64,000 nt of DNA from assembly GCA_963817035.1 (NCBI GenBank), contig CAWFMM010000003.1, forward strand, positions 868,001 to 932,000. The letters run 5' to 3'. The notes beneath the pieces were generated by a model. That model made no database searches and was not told where the DNA came from. It saw nothing but the letters and a program-made list of their open reading frames with translations. Made by a program: the position numbers and the translations under genes. Shown here one piece after another: positions 14,144 through 22,353 of this stretch. Source of the stretch: AC-49 sp963817035. GTDB lineage: Bacteria; Actinomycetota; Thermoleophilia; Solirubrobacterales; Solirubrobacteraceae. The stretch's first letter is position 1; each line of letters starts with the position of its first letter.

Positions 14144-14376
14144 CCACACCGGACCCCGCACCAGGCCACTGCTGGTGCGACAAAATGCCTGCAAAACAGC
14201 GGAATATCTGCTCACGTCCGCCATGCGAAGATCCCGCCCTGGACCTCGCGCTCGAGATCGGGCTCCTCGATCGCCTCGCGGACCCTCGGAAAGTCTGGAT
14301 CGTCGCCCGCACAACGAGCGCCGCAGCCGCAGCGTGGTGCGCATCCGCCGCAGGCGGCTCATCGACTCGACGCCCA
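14144..14376 (-). other. Gap between DUF721 and gyrB with an unexplained coding-like tail
   Basis: No complete gene is convincing here. One minus-strand frame without any start codon ends GDDPDFPRVREAIEEPDLER then VQGGIFAWRT and a TGA at 14212-14214. It has the acidic, high-GC3 look of real coding sequence. It could be the remnant of a lost gene or a C-terminal extension of the DUF721 protein reached only by frameshifting. Two other open frames cross the region (stops at 14048 and 14139) but are Arg/Ser-rich and look spurious. Confidence 0.3.
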
Positions 14377-14703
14377 TCAGCCGGCGGCTCGGGCCCAGCT
14401 CGCTGCGGCGGTCGCGCGGCAGCGCAAGCCGACGACAGAGACCCCGTCAAGGCTCGCGTTCAGCTTGTCGACGAGATCGGGGCCCATGAGCTCGAGCTCC
14501 TGAGCCCACACGGCCGACTCGCAGGTGACGATCACCGTGCCCTCGCGTGCGGCGGTCGGATGGGCGACCGCGGCGATCGCCGCACCGACCGCACCAGGCC
14601 ACGCGCGCTGCACGGCGGCGAGCAGGGTCAGCGGCTCGAGCTCGTCGGTCAGCGAAGCGATCACGGCGCCGACCCGACGTGGGTCACGGCGGTTGAGGCT
14701 CAC
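14377..14703 (-). CDS. DUF721 (DciA-like) protein
   Basis: 108 aa. The DUF721 core is visible: SLTDELEPLTLLAAVQRAWPG, then GTVIVTCESAVWAQELELMG followed by LVDKLNASL. DUF721 proteins between recF and gyrB are widespread in actinobacteria; the family includes DciA, the helicase operator that loads DnaB in bacteria lacking DnaC, so a role in replication initiation is plausible but inferred. GTG 14703 overlaps the recF stop by four bases (GTGA), so it is coupled to recF. Confidence 0.85.
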   Translation of the reverse strand: MSLNRRDPRRVGAVIASLTDELEPLTLLAAVQRAWPGAVGAAIAAVAHPTAAREGTVIVTCESAVWAQELELMGPDLVDKLNASLDGVSVVGLRCRATAAASWARAAG

Positions 14704-15806
14704 GCGGCTAGCGCCTCGGTCGCGACGGCACCACCCGAGACCGCCAGCCGCGCCACGCCGGCATCCTCGGCGCCCGGCACGTGGCCGAGCTCGGTCGTCG
14801 TGATCACCGTCTGGCCCTCCGCCGTCACCCGGGCCACGAGCCGGCTGCGCCGGTCGGAGTCGAGCTCGCTCATGACGTCGTCGAGCAGCAGCAGCGGCGG
14901 CGCGGCGCGCTCGATGGCCAGCGTCTCGCGCTCGGCCAGCAGCAGCGCGAGCAGACCGAGACGCTGCTCACCCTGAGACCCATAGGCGCGCAGCTCGCGC
15001 CCGTCGCGCAGCAGCCCGAGGTCGTCGCGGTGCGGGCCGTGCGTCGTGAAGCCGCGCTGGAGGTCGGAGTCGGTCCGCGACGCGAGCTCCGCAGCCAGCT
15101 CCCGAGCGTCGGTGGCCTGGGTCCGCGGGCGATACCGCAGCTCGGCGACGCCGGCGAGCCCGAGCTCGTCCGCGCACGCGACAAAGCGTTCGCTGAGCAG
15201 CGCCACGGTGGCTGCGCGATCATCACGCAGCGCGATCCCGTGCGTGGCCAGCTCGAGATTCCAGGCGTCGAGCGACGCCGGCCCCGCCCGCCCGCTGCGC
15301 ACCCGCGCGATCAGCGCGTTGCGCTGGGCCAGCGCGTTGGAGTACGAGCGCCGCGTCGCCGAACGTCCTGGCCACAGCGCGGTGACGACCTGGTCGAGAT
15401 GGGCGCGGCGCAGCGACGGCGGGCCCTTGACCAGCTCCAGGCGGTCGGGCAGGAAGACCGAGACGAGCGGCCGGGCAGGATGCTCGGCGAGCTTCTCGAC
15501 GACCTGCCCGTCGACGGTGATCCGCTTCGCCGCGCCCGGCTCGAGGCCGACCGCGAGCTCGTGATCGAAGCCGTCTGGGCCCGTCGTGCGCAGCTCGACC
15601 CGGGCCGCCGGCGCGCCGAAGCGCACAACCTCGCGCTCGTTCGTCGTCCGGCACGAGCGCGCCGTCGCACCGAAGTAGACGGCCTCGAGAAGGTTCGTCT
15701 TGCCCGCGCCGTTGCCCCCGTGGATGACGGTCAGGCCTGGGGCGAGGTCGACGCGCACATCGGCGTAGCTGCGGAAGTCACGCAGGTGGGCGCCGGCGAC
15801 GATCAT
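14700..15806 (-). CDS. recF: DNA replication and repair protein RecF
   Basis: 368 aa, normal length. SMC-like ATPase that helps load RecA at single-stranded gaps. Walker A is HGGNGAGKTNLLEAVYF near residue 30, the ABC signature is GSQGEQRLGLLALLLAE, and Walker B is PLLLLDDVMSELD. It starts six bases after the dnaN stop, continuing the origin-proximal dnaA-dnaN-recF order, and its stop overlaps DUF721. Confidence 0.95.
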   Translation of the reverse strand: MIVAGAHLRDFRSYADVRVDLAPGLTVIHGGNGAGKTNLLEAVYFGATARSCRTTNEREVVRFGAPAARVELRTTGPDGFDHELAVGLEPGAAKRITVDGQVVEKLAEHPARPLVSVFLPDRLELVKGPPSLRRAHLDQVVTALWPGRSATRRSYSNALAQRNALIARVRSGRAGPASLDAWNLELATHGIALRDDRAATVALLSERFVACADELGLAGVAELRYRPRTQATDARELAAELASRTDSDLQRGFTTHGPHRDDLGLLRDGRELRAYGSQGEQRLGLLALLLAERETLAIERAAPPLLLLDDVMSELDSDRRSRLVARVTAEGQTVITTTELGHVPGAEDAGVARLAVSGGAVATEALAA

Positions 15807-15811
15807 GGTGC

Positions 15812-16915
15812 CTACACGTTGAGGCGGATCGGCATGATCAGGTAGAGGAAGCCGCCACCGTCGCCGGACTCGATCAGCCCCGGCCGCAGCGGGCTGATCA
15901 GCTTGAGGATGATCTCGCCGCTCTCAGCGCTCTCGAGCCCGTCGCGCAGGAAGTCCGGGTTGAAGCCGATCTCGAACGCTTCGCCGGCGAACGGGATCGG
16001 AACCGTCTCGGAGGCCTCGCCGACGTCCGGGGTTTGGGCCGAGACGGTCAGCTCGCCCTCGGCGAAGCTCAGGCGCAGCGGCGCGTTCTTCTGCGCCATG
16101 AGGCTGATCCGTCGCACGACGTCGGCGATCTCGCGGGCGTCGACGCGCAACTCGTGCTCGTAGCTGTCAGGGAGCAACTGGTTGTAGTTCGGGAACTGAC
16201 CATCGATCAGGCGCGAGGAGAGGATCCGATCGCCGATCTCGAACACGACCTGGTTCTCGCGCACCGTGATCGAGATCTGCGTCGAGTCGGCGGCGAGACG
16301 GCTCAACTCGGCCAGTGCCCGCGCCGGGACGTTGGCCTCGAAACCCGGGTCAACCGGCGCTTGCAGCGTGGTCTCCTTGACGCTGAGGCGGTAGGAGTCG
16401 GTGGCGACCATCTTCAGGTCGGAGCCGGCGACCGACATCAGGATGCCGGTGAGGATCGGGCGCGTCTCGTCATGCGAGGCGGAGCGCTCGACGCGGGCGA
16501 TCGTCGCGACCACGGCGTCGGCGGGCAGGACGACGCGGCCCTCGGTCGCAGGCTCGGGAAGCGGCGGGAAGTCCTCGGCCCGCAGCGTGCGGATATGGAA
16601 CGTCGCCGTCGCCGAGGTCAACTCGACGTCCTGCTCGGCCGAGCGCAGCTCAAGCGAAACGCGATCGCCGGGCAGCGAGCGAACCACGTCAAGCAGGAGC
16701 CGGGCGGGGAGCACCACCGTACCCTCGCGCTCGATCTCAGCGGTCAATGGGACACGCAGACCTATCTCCATGTCGGTGGCGCGGAGCTGGGCTTCGCCAT
16801 CGGCAACGACGAGTTGGACGCCCGAGAGCGCCTGGACGGCGCTGCGCGTCGAGGCGACTCGCGAAACGGTCTGAAGCTCTTGGAGAAGGTCAGAGCACGC
16901 GGCGGTGATCTTCAC
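15812..16915 (-). CDS. dnaN: DNA polymerase III beta subunit (sliding clamp)
   Basis: 367 aa, typical of the clamp. Forms the ring that tethers DNA polymerase III and other enzymes to DNA. The N-terminus KITAACSDLLQELQTVSRV, the central DEIVKPIL-like repeat region (SHDETRPILTGILM) and the C-terminus GGFLYLIMPIRL are characteristic. Starts with GTG 16915. The dnaA-dnaN spacer upstream (16916-17038) holds TGTGG/TGTGC motifs that may bind DnaA. Confidence 0.96.
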   Translation of the reverse strand: MKITAACSDLLQELQTVSRVASTRSAVQALSGVQLVVADGEAQLRATDMEIGLRVPLTAEIEREGTVVLPARLLLDVVRSLPGDRVSLELRSAEQDVELTSATATFHIRTLRAEDFPPLPEPATEGRVVLPADAVVATIARVERSASHDETRPILTGILMSVAGSDLKMVATDSYRLSVKETTLQAPVDPGFEANVPARALAELSRLAADSTQISITVRENQVVFEIGDRILSSRLIDGQFPNYNQLLPDSYEHELRVDAREIADVVRRISLMAQKNAPLRLSFAEGELTVSAQTPDVGEASETVPIPFAGEAFEIGFNPDFLRDGLESAESGEIILKLISPLRPGLIESGDGGGFLYLIMPIRLNV

Positions 16916-17038
16916 GGCGAGGACCTCTTGAAGGATCTAGGAGTCATAGGACGTGTGGAGTGTGCGTGGAGGGCGAGAAGTCCCGCTCGCTGCGGGGAAG
17001 CGATCCACATGAGGCGTGTGGGCAACCTGGGGAGTGTG
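16916..17038. promoter_or_regulatory. dnaA-dnaN spacer with DnaA-box-like motifs
   Basis: 123 bases with several TGTGN cores: TGTGGAGTG (16955), TGTGCGTGG (16961), TGTGGGCAA (17017, reverse complement TTGCCCACA, one change from TTGTCCACA), plus GATCCACAT at 17002. Likely a DnaA-binding segment and dnaN promoter; it may be part of a bipartite origin. Confidence 0.45.
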
Positions 17039-18397
17039 TCAGTCATCGCGGTCGGTACCGGCTGTGTGGAGACGGTCGGTCAAGCGCCGAACGGTCTGCG
17101 AGGTCTCGGGATCGGAACTGATGCGGTCCGCGGTGCGCCGGCAGGCGTTGATGACGGTGGTGTGGTTGCGACCGCCGAAGGCACGGCCGAGGGCAGGGTA
17201 GGTCTCGTCGGTGTTTTCGCGTGCGAGGTACATGGCGAGCTGTCGAGGCCAGACCACCCGGGCGGAGCGATCATCGCTGAGCAGATCGTCGGTGCTCAGG
17301 GAGAAGGATTCCGCGACGAGCGACTGGATCGACTGGACCGAGATCGTGCCACGGGCGATCGGGTCCGAGCCGTCGTGCTGGTTGGGGTAGAGGCGATCGA
17401 GGACCTCGGCGGCGAGCTCGGGGTCGGCGGTGCGCCCGACGAGTGAGGCGTAGGCGACGATCCGCACCAGCGCGCCTTCGAGGGCACGGATGTTGGTCGT
17501 GATCCGTCGCGCGATGACGTCGAGAACCGCGGCGGTGTCGGTCAGCGTGATGTCGTCGAACTGGGCGCGCTTGCGCAGCACGGCGAGGCGGACCTGGAGG
17601 TCGGGCGGCGCGATGTCGGTGACCAGGCCGGCCTCGAAGCGCTCGCGAAGGCGCTCGTGAAGCGCGTCGAGGTCGCGGGGCAGGCGGTCCGATGTGACGA
17701 CGATCTGGCTGCCGGTCTCATAGAGCGCGTTGAACGTGTGGAAGAACTCTTCCTCGGTCTTCAGCTTTGACTCGAGGAACTGGATGTCGTCGATCAGCAG
17801 CACGTCGGTGTGGCGGAAGCGGGCCTTGAACGCGCTCAGGTCGCCACCCCCGCGCAGCGCGGCCATGAACTCGTTCGTGAACGCCTCGACCGTCGTGTAG
17901 CGGACGCTGAGCCCACCGCCGTACGCGGCGACGTAGGCACCGACCGAGTGCAGAAGGTGGGTCTTGCCGACGCCTGGCGGTCCGTAGATGAACAGGGGGT
18001 TGTAGGCCTGACCCGGGAGCTCCGCAACCTGGAGCGCGGCCGCGTGGGCGAGGCGGTTGGAGTCGCCGATCACGAACTGCTCGAACGCGTACTTGGGGTT
18101 GAGGCGAGGCTCGTCGAGCGTCGGCTCGGCGGCGGTGTCGTCACTCTGGGCCACCGATCCGACGACCTCGATGCTCGCCCCGTCGCCGAGCGTCTCGACC
18201 GCGGCGGCGCGCAGGATTCGCCGGTAGCGCTGGGCCACCCACGCGCGAACGTGGTCTGGCGCCGTGACGAGCATCCGCGTGCCGTCGAGGCCGACGGGGC
18301 GCAGATGCGAGAGCCATTGGTCGTAGGCGGCCGGCGACACGGCGCGCCGCAGGTGTGCGTCGATGCTCGTCCACGGGTGTGTCGATGGGTCCGTCAC
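17039..18397 (-). CDS. dnaA: Chromosomal replication initiator protein DnaA
   Basis: 452 aa from GTG 18397. Domain I (WTSIDAHLRRAVSPAAYDQW) begins right after the start; the linker domain II is short. Domain III AAA+ has Walker A GPPGVGKT (139-146), Walker B VLLIDDIQFLE and a sensor-type TSDRLPRDLDAL. Domain IV contains the DNA-binding signature FGGRNHTTVINACRR. The frame stays open upstream to 18541, but that stretch is low-complexity and unlike DnaA; GAGGAG sits 15 bases before GTG 18397, a little far, so the start is probable rather than certain. Confidence 0.96.
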   Translation of the reverse strand: MTDPSTHPWTSIDAHLRRAVSPAAYDQWLSHLRPVGLDGTRMLVTAPDHVRAWVAQRYRRILRAAAVETLGDGASIEVVGSVAQSDDTAAEPTLDEPRLNPKYAFEQFVIGDSNRLAHAAALQVAELPGQAYNPLFIYGPPGVGKTHLLHSVGAYVAAYGGGLSVRYTTVEAFTNEFMAALRGGGDLSAFKARFRHTDVLLIDDIQFLESKLKTEEEFFHTFNALYETGSQIVVTSDRLPRDLDALHERLRERFEAGLVTDIAPPDLQVRLAVLRKRAQFDDITLTDTAAVLDVIARRITTNIRALEGALVRIVAYASLVGRTADPELAAEVLDRLYPNQHDGSDPIARGTISVQSIQSLVAESFSLSTDDLLSDDRSARVVWPRQLAMYLARENTDETYPALGRAFGGRNHTTVINACRRTADRISSDPETSQTVRRLTDRLHTAGTDRDD

Positions 18398-18644
18398 GGC
18401 AGGGAACAGCAACTCCTCGTGGAGAAGATTCGGCGGGATGAGGCTGACTGCGTGCCTGGCCCGGAGTGCTCGCGGCGGCCGCTGGGCGACCATAGCACCG
18501 CCGATCTGAGGCTCGGGCGACGCTGCGGGGCCACGTCGCAAAACGCGAACAAAAGGAACCCACGGCGACGTGAAGGCTGCGTAAACATCCTGTGCACGGG
18601 CTGTGCATGACGTTGTGCGTGGCGGCGCAGCGACCGAGATCGGC
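18398..18644. other. Probable oriC: dnaA-rpmH intergenic region
   Basis: About 250 bases between divergent dnaA and rpmH, where gene orientation flips (leftward genes on minus, rightward on plus). Three similar nonamers lie close together: TGTGCACGG (18592), TGTGCATGA (18602) and TGTGCGTGG (18615); reversed these read CCGTGCACA, TCATGCACA and CCACGCACA, loose matches to TTATNCACA. A relatively A-rich stretch (CAAAACGCGAACAAAAGGAA, 18538-18557) could be the unwinding element. Replication origin function is inferred from this context. Confidence 0.6.
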
Positions 18645-18650
18645 TAGACT
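18645..18650 (+). promoter_or_regulatory. Putative rpmH -10 element TAGACT
   Basis: CTAGACTTGCGCG stands 10 bases before the rpmH ATG at 18661, leaving a leader of about four bases. No recognisable -35. Confidence 0.5.
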
Positions 18651-18660
18651 TGCGCGCTCG

Positions 18661-18795
18661 ATGAAGCGCACGTATCAGCCCAAGAAGCGCAAGCGTGCCC
18701 GTGCCCACGGGTTCCGCTCACGCATGTCCACCCACGCCGGACGAGTGGTGCTCAAGCGCCGCCGGGCGAAGGGGCGCAAGCGCCTCACGGTCTAG
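18661..18795 (+). CDS. rpmH: 50S ribosomal protein L34
   Basis: 44 aa, extremely basic, with the L34 signature MKRTYQPKKRKRARAHGFR, then RMSTHAGRVVLKRRRAKGRK. Structural protein of the large subunit. It starts the plus-strand operon rpmH-rnpA-yidD-yidC-jag-rsmG conserved to the right of bacterial origins. ATG 18661 is only 10 bases after the TAGACT hexamer, so the mRNA is nearly leaderless. Confidence 0.97.
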   Translation: MKRTYQPKKRKRARAHGFRSRMSTHAGRVVLKRRRAKGRKRLTV

Positions 18796-18800
18796 CCGCG

Positions 18801-19199
18801 GTGTCGCTGCCTGAGATTCCGCCCGCGGCTGGACGACGTGCCAAGCGCGGCCGGTTGTCACGCAGCGCGGAGTTCGAGCGTGTCTACCGCCATGGCCGTT
18901 CGCTCGGCAACCGGTACCTCGTCGTCTACACGTTCCCGCGCGGGGATGTCGACGGACCGTCGGAAACGCGGCTCGGGCTGTCGGTCTCGCGCAAGGTCGG
19001 CGGCGCCGTCGTCCGCAGCACCGTCAAGCGCCTGCTGCGCGAGGCGTTTGCGACTGAAGGTGAGCGCGTCCCCGCCGGCCACGATGTCGTCGTCGTCGCG
19101 CGACCCGACATTCGGGATCTCGCCGAGCGCGATGGCCTGGACGGCGTCCGCGCCGCCCTGGGCGAGCTGGTCGACCAGACCGTGGCGTCGGCGCCATGA
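18801..19199 (+). CDS. rnpA: Ribonuclease P protein component
   Basis: 132 aa. Protein partner of RNase P RNA for tRNA 5' maturation. The N-terminal part has RLSRSAEFERVYRHGRSLGN and the RNA-binding RNR-type motif VGGAVVRSTVKRLLREAF, followed by DVVVVARPDI. GTG 18801 lies five bases after the rpmH stop. A short Ala/Lys-rich N-terminal extension precedes the usual start of homology. Confidence 0.95.
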   Translation: MSLPEIPPAAGRRAKRGRLSRSAEFERVYRHGRSLGNRYLVVYTFPRGDVDGPSETRLGLSVSRKVGGAVVRSTVKRLLREAFATEGERVPAGHDVVVVARPDIRDLAERDGLDGVRAALGELVDQTVASAP

Positions 19200-19444
19200 G
19201 CCGCGTCGCCCGTTCGGTCTTCCTCGCACCACTGATCGTCTACCGGCGCGTGATCTCGCCGGCAATCCCGCGGCACTGCAAGTACGAGCCGACGTGCTCG
19301 GCCTACGCGGAGCGGGCGATTCGGGAGTACGGCATACTCCGCGGGCTCGTGCTCGCGGTCTGGCGCCTGCTGCGGTGCAACCCGTTCAGCCACGGCGGGT
19401 ATGACCCGGTGTCGGCCCAGCGCCTCTTCCGAGCCGGCCACTGA
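19196..19444 (+). CDS. yidD: Membrane protein insertion efficiency factor YidD
   Basis: 82 aa. The YidD hallmark is intact: PRHCKYEPTCSAYAERAI with the two Cys, then CNPFSHGGYDPV. A small peripheral membrane protein assisting YidC insertion. ATG 19196 overlaps the rnpA stop by four bases (ATGA), and yidC starts five bases after its stop. Confidence 0.95.
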   Translation: MSRVARSVFLAPLIVYRRVISPAIPRHCKYEPTCSAYAERAIREYGILRGLVLAVWRLLRCNPFSHGGYDPVSAQRLFRAGH

Positions 19445-19449
19445 TCGCC

Positions 19450-20385
19450 ATGTTCATCTCCGCCAACATCTTCCAGCCGCTGATCGATGTCTTCGACTCG
19501 GTCATCCAGTTCTTCCACGACAGCGTGGGCCTGAGCTGGGGTTTCGCGATCATCGCGTTGACGATCTGCGTCCGCGCGGTCCTGATCCCGCTGACGTTCA
19601 AGCAGTTCCACTCGATGCAGAACATGCAGCGGCTGGCGCCGGAGATGAAGGCGATCAAGGAGAAGTACAAGGACGACAAGGCCCGTCAGCAGCAGGAGAC
19701 GATGGACCTGTACCGCAAGCACAAGGTCAATCCGTTTGCCTCGTGTCTGCCGCTCGTCCTGCAGCTGCCGGTCTTCATCTCGCTCTTCTACATGCTGCGC
19801 AAGGACCTCAAGGCGGACATCTGCGGGCCGCAGATGACCAAGTACCTGTTGGTCCACCCGCACGCGACCCTTGCAGGCACCCCGTGCAACACGGTGGCCC
19901 CCGGATCGGCCAAGTTCGGCTTTATTCCTGACCTCACGGCTGCGGCGACGGGCACAGTGCTCGTCGTTCTGATCGTGATGTACGTGCTGTCGCAGCTGGG
20001 CTCGAGCGTGTTGATGGCGTCGTCCACGGTCGACAAGAACCAGCGCTACATGATGATGGCGCTGCCGTTCGTCTTCGTCTTCTTCATCATCCGCTTCCCG
20101 GCCGGCCTGCTCGTCTACTGGATCACCACCAACGTCTGGACGATCGGCCAGCAGTACATCGTGCGCCGGAGCGTCGGCCCGCTGCAACCCCTGGCCGCGG
20201 ACGGTCCGGACGACGGCGGAGGGAAACCCGCGAACGGCAAGGCGCCGACGCCGGCTCCAAGTCCGACGAAGAAGGACAAGGAGAAGTCGGAGAAATCGGG
20301 CTCGCCCGTCACCGCCGGCGCGCCGCGTTCGGCTCCGCGCCCACCGCCGCGCAAGAAGAAGAAGCGCTCGGGGCGCCGTCGTTGA
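19450..20385 (+). CDS. yidC: Membrane protein insertase YidC/Oxa1 family
   Basis: 311 aa. Inserts membrane proteins with or after SecYEG. Five membrane segments are visible, beginning with WGFAIIALTICVRAVLIPLT, where the Arg in the first helix is the conserved substrate-groove Arg. The cytosolic hairpin APEMKAIKEKYKDDKARQQQ and NPFASCLPLVLQLPVFISLF are typical. The insert between helices 2 and 3 (KADICGPQM...) contains a pair of Cys. The C-tail is Lys/Arg-rich, as in ribosome-binding YidC forms. The stop TGA shares its A with the jag ATG. Confidence 0.95.
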   Translation: MFISANIFQPLIDVFDSVIQFFHDSVGLSWGFAIIALTICVRAVLIPLTFKQFHSMQNMQRLAPEMKAIKEKYKDDKARQQQETMDLYRKHKVNPFASCLPLVLQLPVFISLFYMLRKDLKADICGPQMTKYLLVHPHATLAGTPCNTVAPGSAKFGFIPDLTAAATGTVLVVLIVMYVLSQLGSSVLMASSTVDKNQRYMMMALPFVFVFFIIRFPAGLLVYWITTNVWTIGQQYIVRRSVGPLQPLAADGPDDGGGKPANGKAPTPAPSPTKKDKEKSEKSGSPVTAGAPRSAPRPPPRKKKKRSGRRR

Positions 20386-20855
20386 TGGCCGAGATCGCGG
20401 AGACGGACGCCGGGCTCGCGCTGGGTGACCTGCTCGAGCGCACGAGCGAGGCCCTGGGCCTCGAGGTCGAGGTCGAGGTCGTCGACGACGGCGAGACCGT
20501 GACGGGCACGCTTCACGGTGAGGACGTCGGCCTGTTCATCGGCCGCCACGGCCAGACGATCGACGCGGTTCAACATCTGGGCCTGCGGATCGTGCAGGGC
20601 GCATCGGAGGAACGCCGCCGCGTGGTCGTCGATGCCGATGGCTACCGCGCTCGCCGCGCCGAGGCGCTCGAGCGCCAGGCCGACGAGGCCGCAGACGAGG
20701 CACAGCGCTACAAGCGCCCGGTCTCACTCGATGCGATGGGCTCGAGCGAACGCAAGATCGTTCACGAGTACCTTCGTGAGCGCGGCGACGTGGAGACCTA
20801 CAGCGAGGGCGACGAGCCCGATCGGCACCTGGTCGTCGCTCCGCTGCCCGAATAA
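20385..20855 (+). CDS. jag: KH/R3H RNA-binding protein Jag (KhpB)
   Basis: 156 aa from ATG 20385. Single-stranded nucleic-acid-binding protein that works with KhpA in controlling cell elongation in Firmicutes. KH domain with FIGRHGQTIDAVQHL; R3H domain at the C-terminus with AMGSSERKIVHEYLRER. The usual N-terminal Jag domain is short or absent, as in other actinobacterial homologues. TTG 20382 just upstream is in frame and also possible. Coupled to yidC by TGATG. Confidence 0.92.
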   Translation: MAEIAETDAGLALGDLLERTSEALGLEVEVEVVDDGETVTGTLHGEDVGLFIGRHGQTIDAVQHLGLRIVQGASEERRRVVVDADGYRARRAEALERQADEAADEAQRYKRPVSLDAMGSSERKIVHEYLRERGDVETYSEGDEPDRHLVVAPLPE

Positions 20856-20863
20856 GGGCCGAG

Positions 20864-20879
20864 CGTTTCACGTGAAACA
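20864..20879. promoter_or_regulatory. parS centromere site
   Basis: CGTTTCACGTGAAACA differs from the consensus TGTTTCACGTGAAACA at one outer base, with a full GTTTCACGTGAAAC palindrome. Binding site for ParB encoded 1.5 kb downstream. It contains the GTG start codon of rsmG (20872-20874), so ParB binding and rsmG translation initiation share the same bases. Confidence 0.93.
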
Positions 20880-21534
20880 GTCCCTGGAGGCGCTCCTGGC
20901 GCTGATCGCCCGGGACCCCACGGCGCCGACGACCGTCCGCGATCCCGCCCGAGGCCGGGACGTCCACATCGCCGACAGCCTCAGTGGCCTCGAGCTCGAG
21001 GCCGTGTCTGCGGCGACCCGCATCGCCGACCTCGGCGCCGGCGCCGGTTTCCCCGGCCTCGTCCTCGCAGCCTCGCTCGTGCAGGCTCACGTCACGCTCG
21101 TCGAGGCCGCCCTGCGTAAGTGCGATTTCCTGCAGCGCGCGATCGAGGCGATGGAGCTTGAGAATGCCGATGTCGTCCACGCGCGCGCGGAGGCGTGGCC
21201 GGACGGGATCGGCGCCCACGACCTCGTCACCGCTCGCGCCGTCGACTCGCTCTCCGTGCTGTGCGAATACGCCGCACCGCTGCTCGCCGCGGGCGGAGCG
21301 CTCGTTGCGTGGAAGGGTGCCCGCGATCCGGCCGAGGAGGCCGACGGTGCCGCCGCGGCGTACGAGGTCGGCCTGGAGCTCGTCGAGGTCCGTCCCGCAA
21401 AGCCCTATCCGGCGAGCCGTCATCGCCACCTCTACCTCTACTCGAAGGTTCGTCCGACCCCGAACCGATATCCGCGCCGGCCAGGAATTGCCCGCAAACG
21501 ACCGATCGCAGCCTCAACTACAGCGTCAGACTGA
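20872..21534 (+). CDS. rsmG: 16S rRNA (guanine527-N7)-methyltransferase RsmG
   Basis: 220 aa. Methylates G527 of 16S rRNA with S-adenosylmethionine. The SAM-binding motif is IADLGAGAGFPGLVLA; VTARAVDSLSVLCEYA and LVAWKGA follow as in GidB proteins. GTG 20872 is the first plausible start and lies inside the parS palindrome, 17 bases after the jag stop; no Shine-Dalgarno is obvious there. A basic tail after YLYSKVRPTPNRYPRR may be extra. Confidence 0.92.
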   Translation: MKQSLEALLALIARDPTAPTTVRDPARGRDVHIADSLSGLELEAVSAATRIADLGAGAGFPGLVLAASLVQAHVTLVEAALRKCDFLQRAIEAMELENADVVHARAEAWPDGIGAHDLVTARAVDSLSVLCEYAAPLLAAGGALVAWKGARDPAEEADGAAAAYEVGLELVEVRPAKPYPASRHRHLYLYSKVRPTPNRYPRRPGIARKRPIAASTTASD

Positions 21535-21594
21535 CGGTTCGGCACCGAATCGCTCGCGGCCGTCCGACCGCAACCCCCGCTACGGTGCCCGCCA

Positions 21595-22353
21595 ATGGGC
21601 ACCGTCTACGCGATCGCGAATCAGAAGGGTGGGGTGGGCAAGACCACGACCGCCGTCAACGTCGCGGCGTGCATTGCCGAGGCTGGCTATCCGACGCTGC
21701 TCGTCGACATCGATCCACAGGCCAACGCGACGGTCGGCCTGGGGCATCCCAAGAACGCCGAGCCCTCGGTCTACGACGTCCTCAACGGCGAGGTATCCGC
21801 CCACGACGCGATCCGCTGCACCTCGATCGAGGGCCTCGATCTCCTGCCCTCGCACCCCGACCTCGCCGGCGCGACGGTCGAGCTGCCGCGCGTCGCCGGC
21901 TCTGAGCAGCGCCTGCGCGAGGCGCTCGTCGACATCCGCACCCGCTACGCCTTCGTGATCCTCGACTGTCCGCCGTCGCTGGGCCCGCTGACGATCAACG
22001 CCCTGGTCGCCGCCGACCGCGTGATCGTCCCGGTCCAAACCGAGTACTTCGCGCTCGAGGGCCTGGCCGGCCTGCTCGACACCCTGTCGCTCGTTCAGCG
22101 CGAGCTCAACCCCCGTCTCGTCGTCGGCGGCATGCTGCTGACCATGCACGACAGCCGCACGCGCCTCGGCCGTGACGTCGAGCGCGAGGTGCGCGAGCAT
22201 TTCCCCGAGCTCGTCTTCGACACGGTGATTCCCCGCAACATCCGGATCGGCGAGGCCCCGAGCTTCGGTCGCCCGGTGATCCACCACGACCCGCACTGTG
22301 CGGGCTCGGAGGCATATTTCGAACTGGCGAAGGAAGTGGCAGCCCGTGGCTGA
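21595..22353 (+). CDS. parA: Chromosome partitioning ATPase ParA (Soj)
   Basis: 252 aa. Deviant Walker A KGGVGKTTTAVN near residue 12, then LLVDIDPQANATVGLG and the VILDCPPSLGPLTINAL box. Drives segregation of ParB-parS complexes. A TACGGT hexamer at 21581-21586 is 8 bases before ATG 21595, suggesting its own nearly leaderless transcript separate from rsmG. The stop overlaps the parB start by 8 bases. Confidence 0.96.
   Translation: MGTVYAIANQKGGVGKTTTAVNVAACIAEAGYPTLLVDIDPQANATVGLGHPKNAEPSVYDVLNGEVSAHDAIRCTSIEGLDLLPSHPDLAGATVELPRVAGSEQRLREALVDIRTRYAFVILDCPPSLGPLTINALVAADRVIVPVQTEYFALEGLAGLLDTLSLVQRELNPRLVVGGMLLTMHDSRTRLGRDVEREVREHFPELVFDTVIPRNIRIGEAPSFGRPVIHHDPHCAGSEAYFELAKEVAARG

Noticed and set aside
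20455..20485. GAGGTC triplet-like repeat near the start of jag
   Set aside because: Coding repeat for alternating Glu-Val; in frame and not extended.
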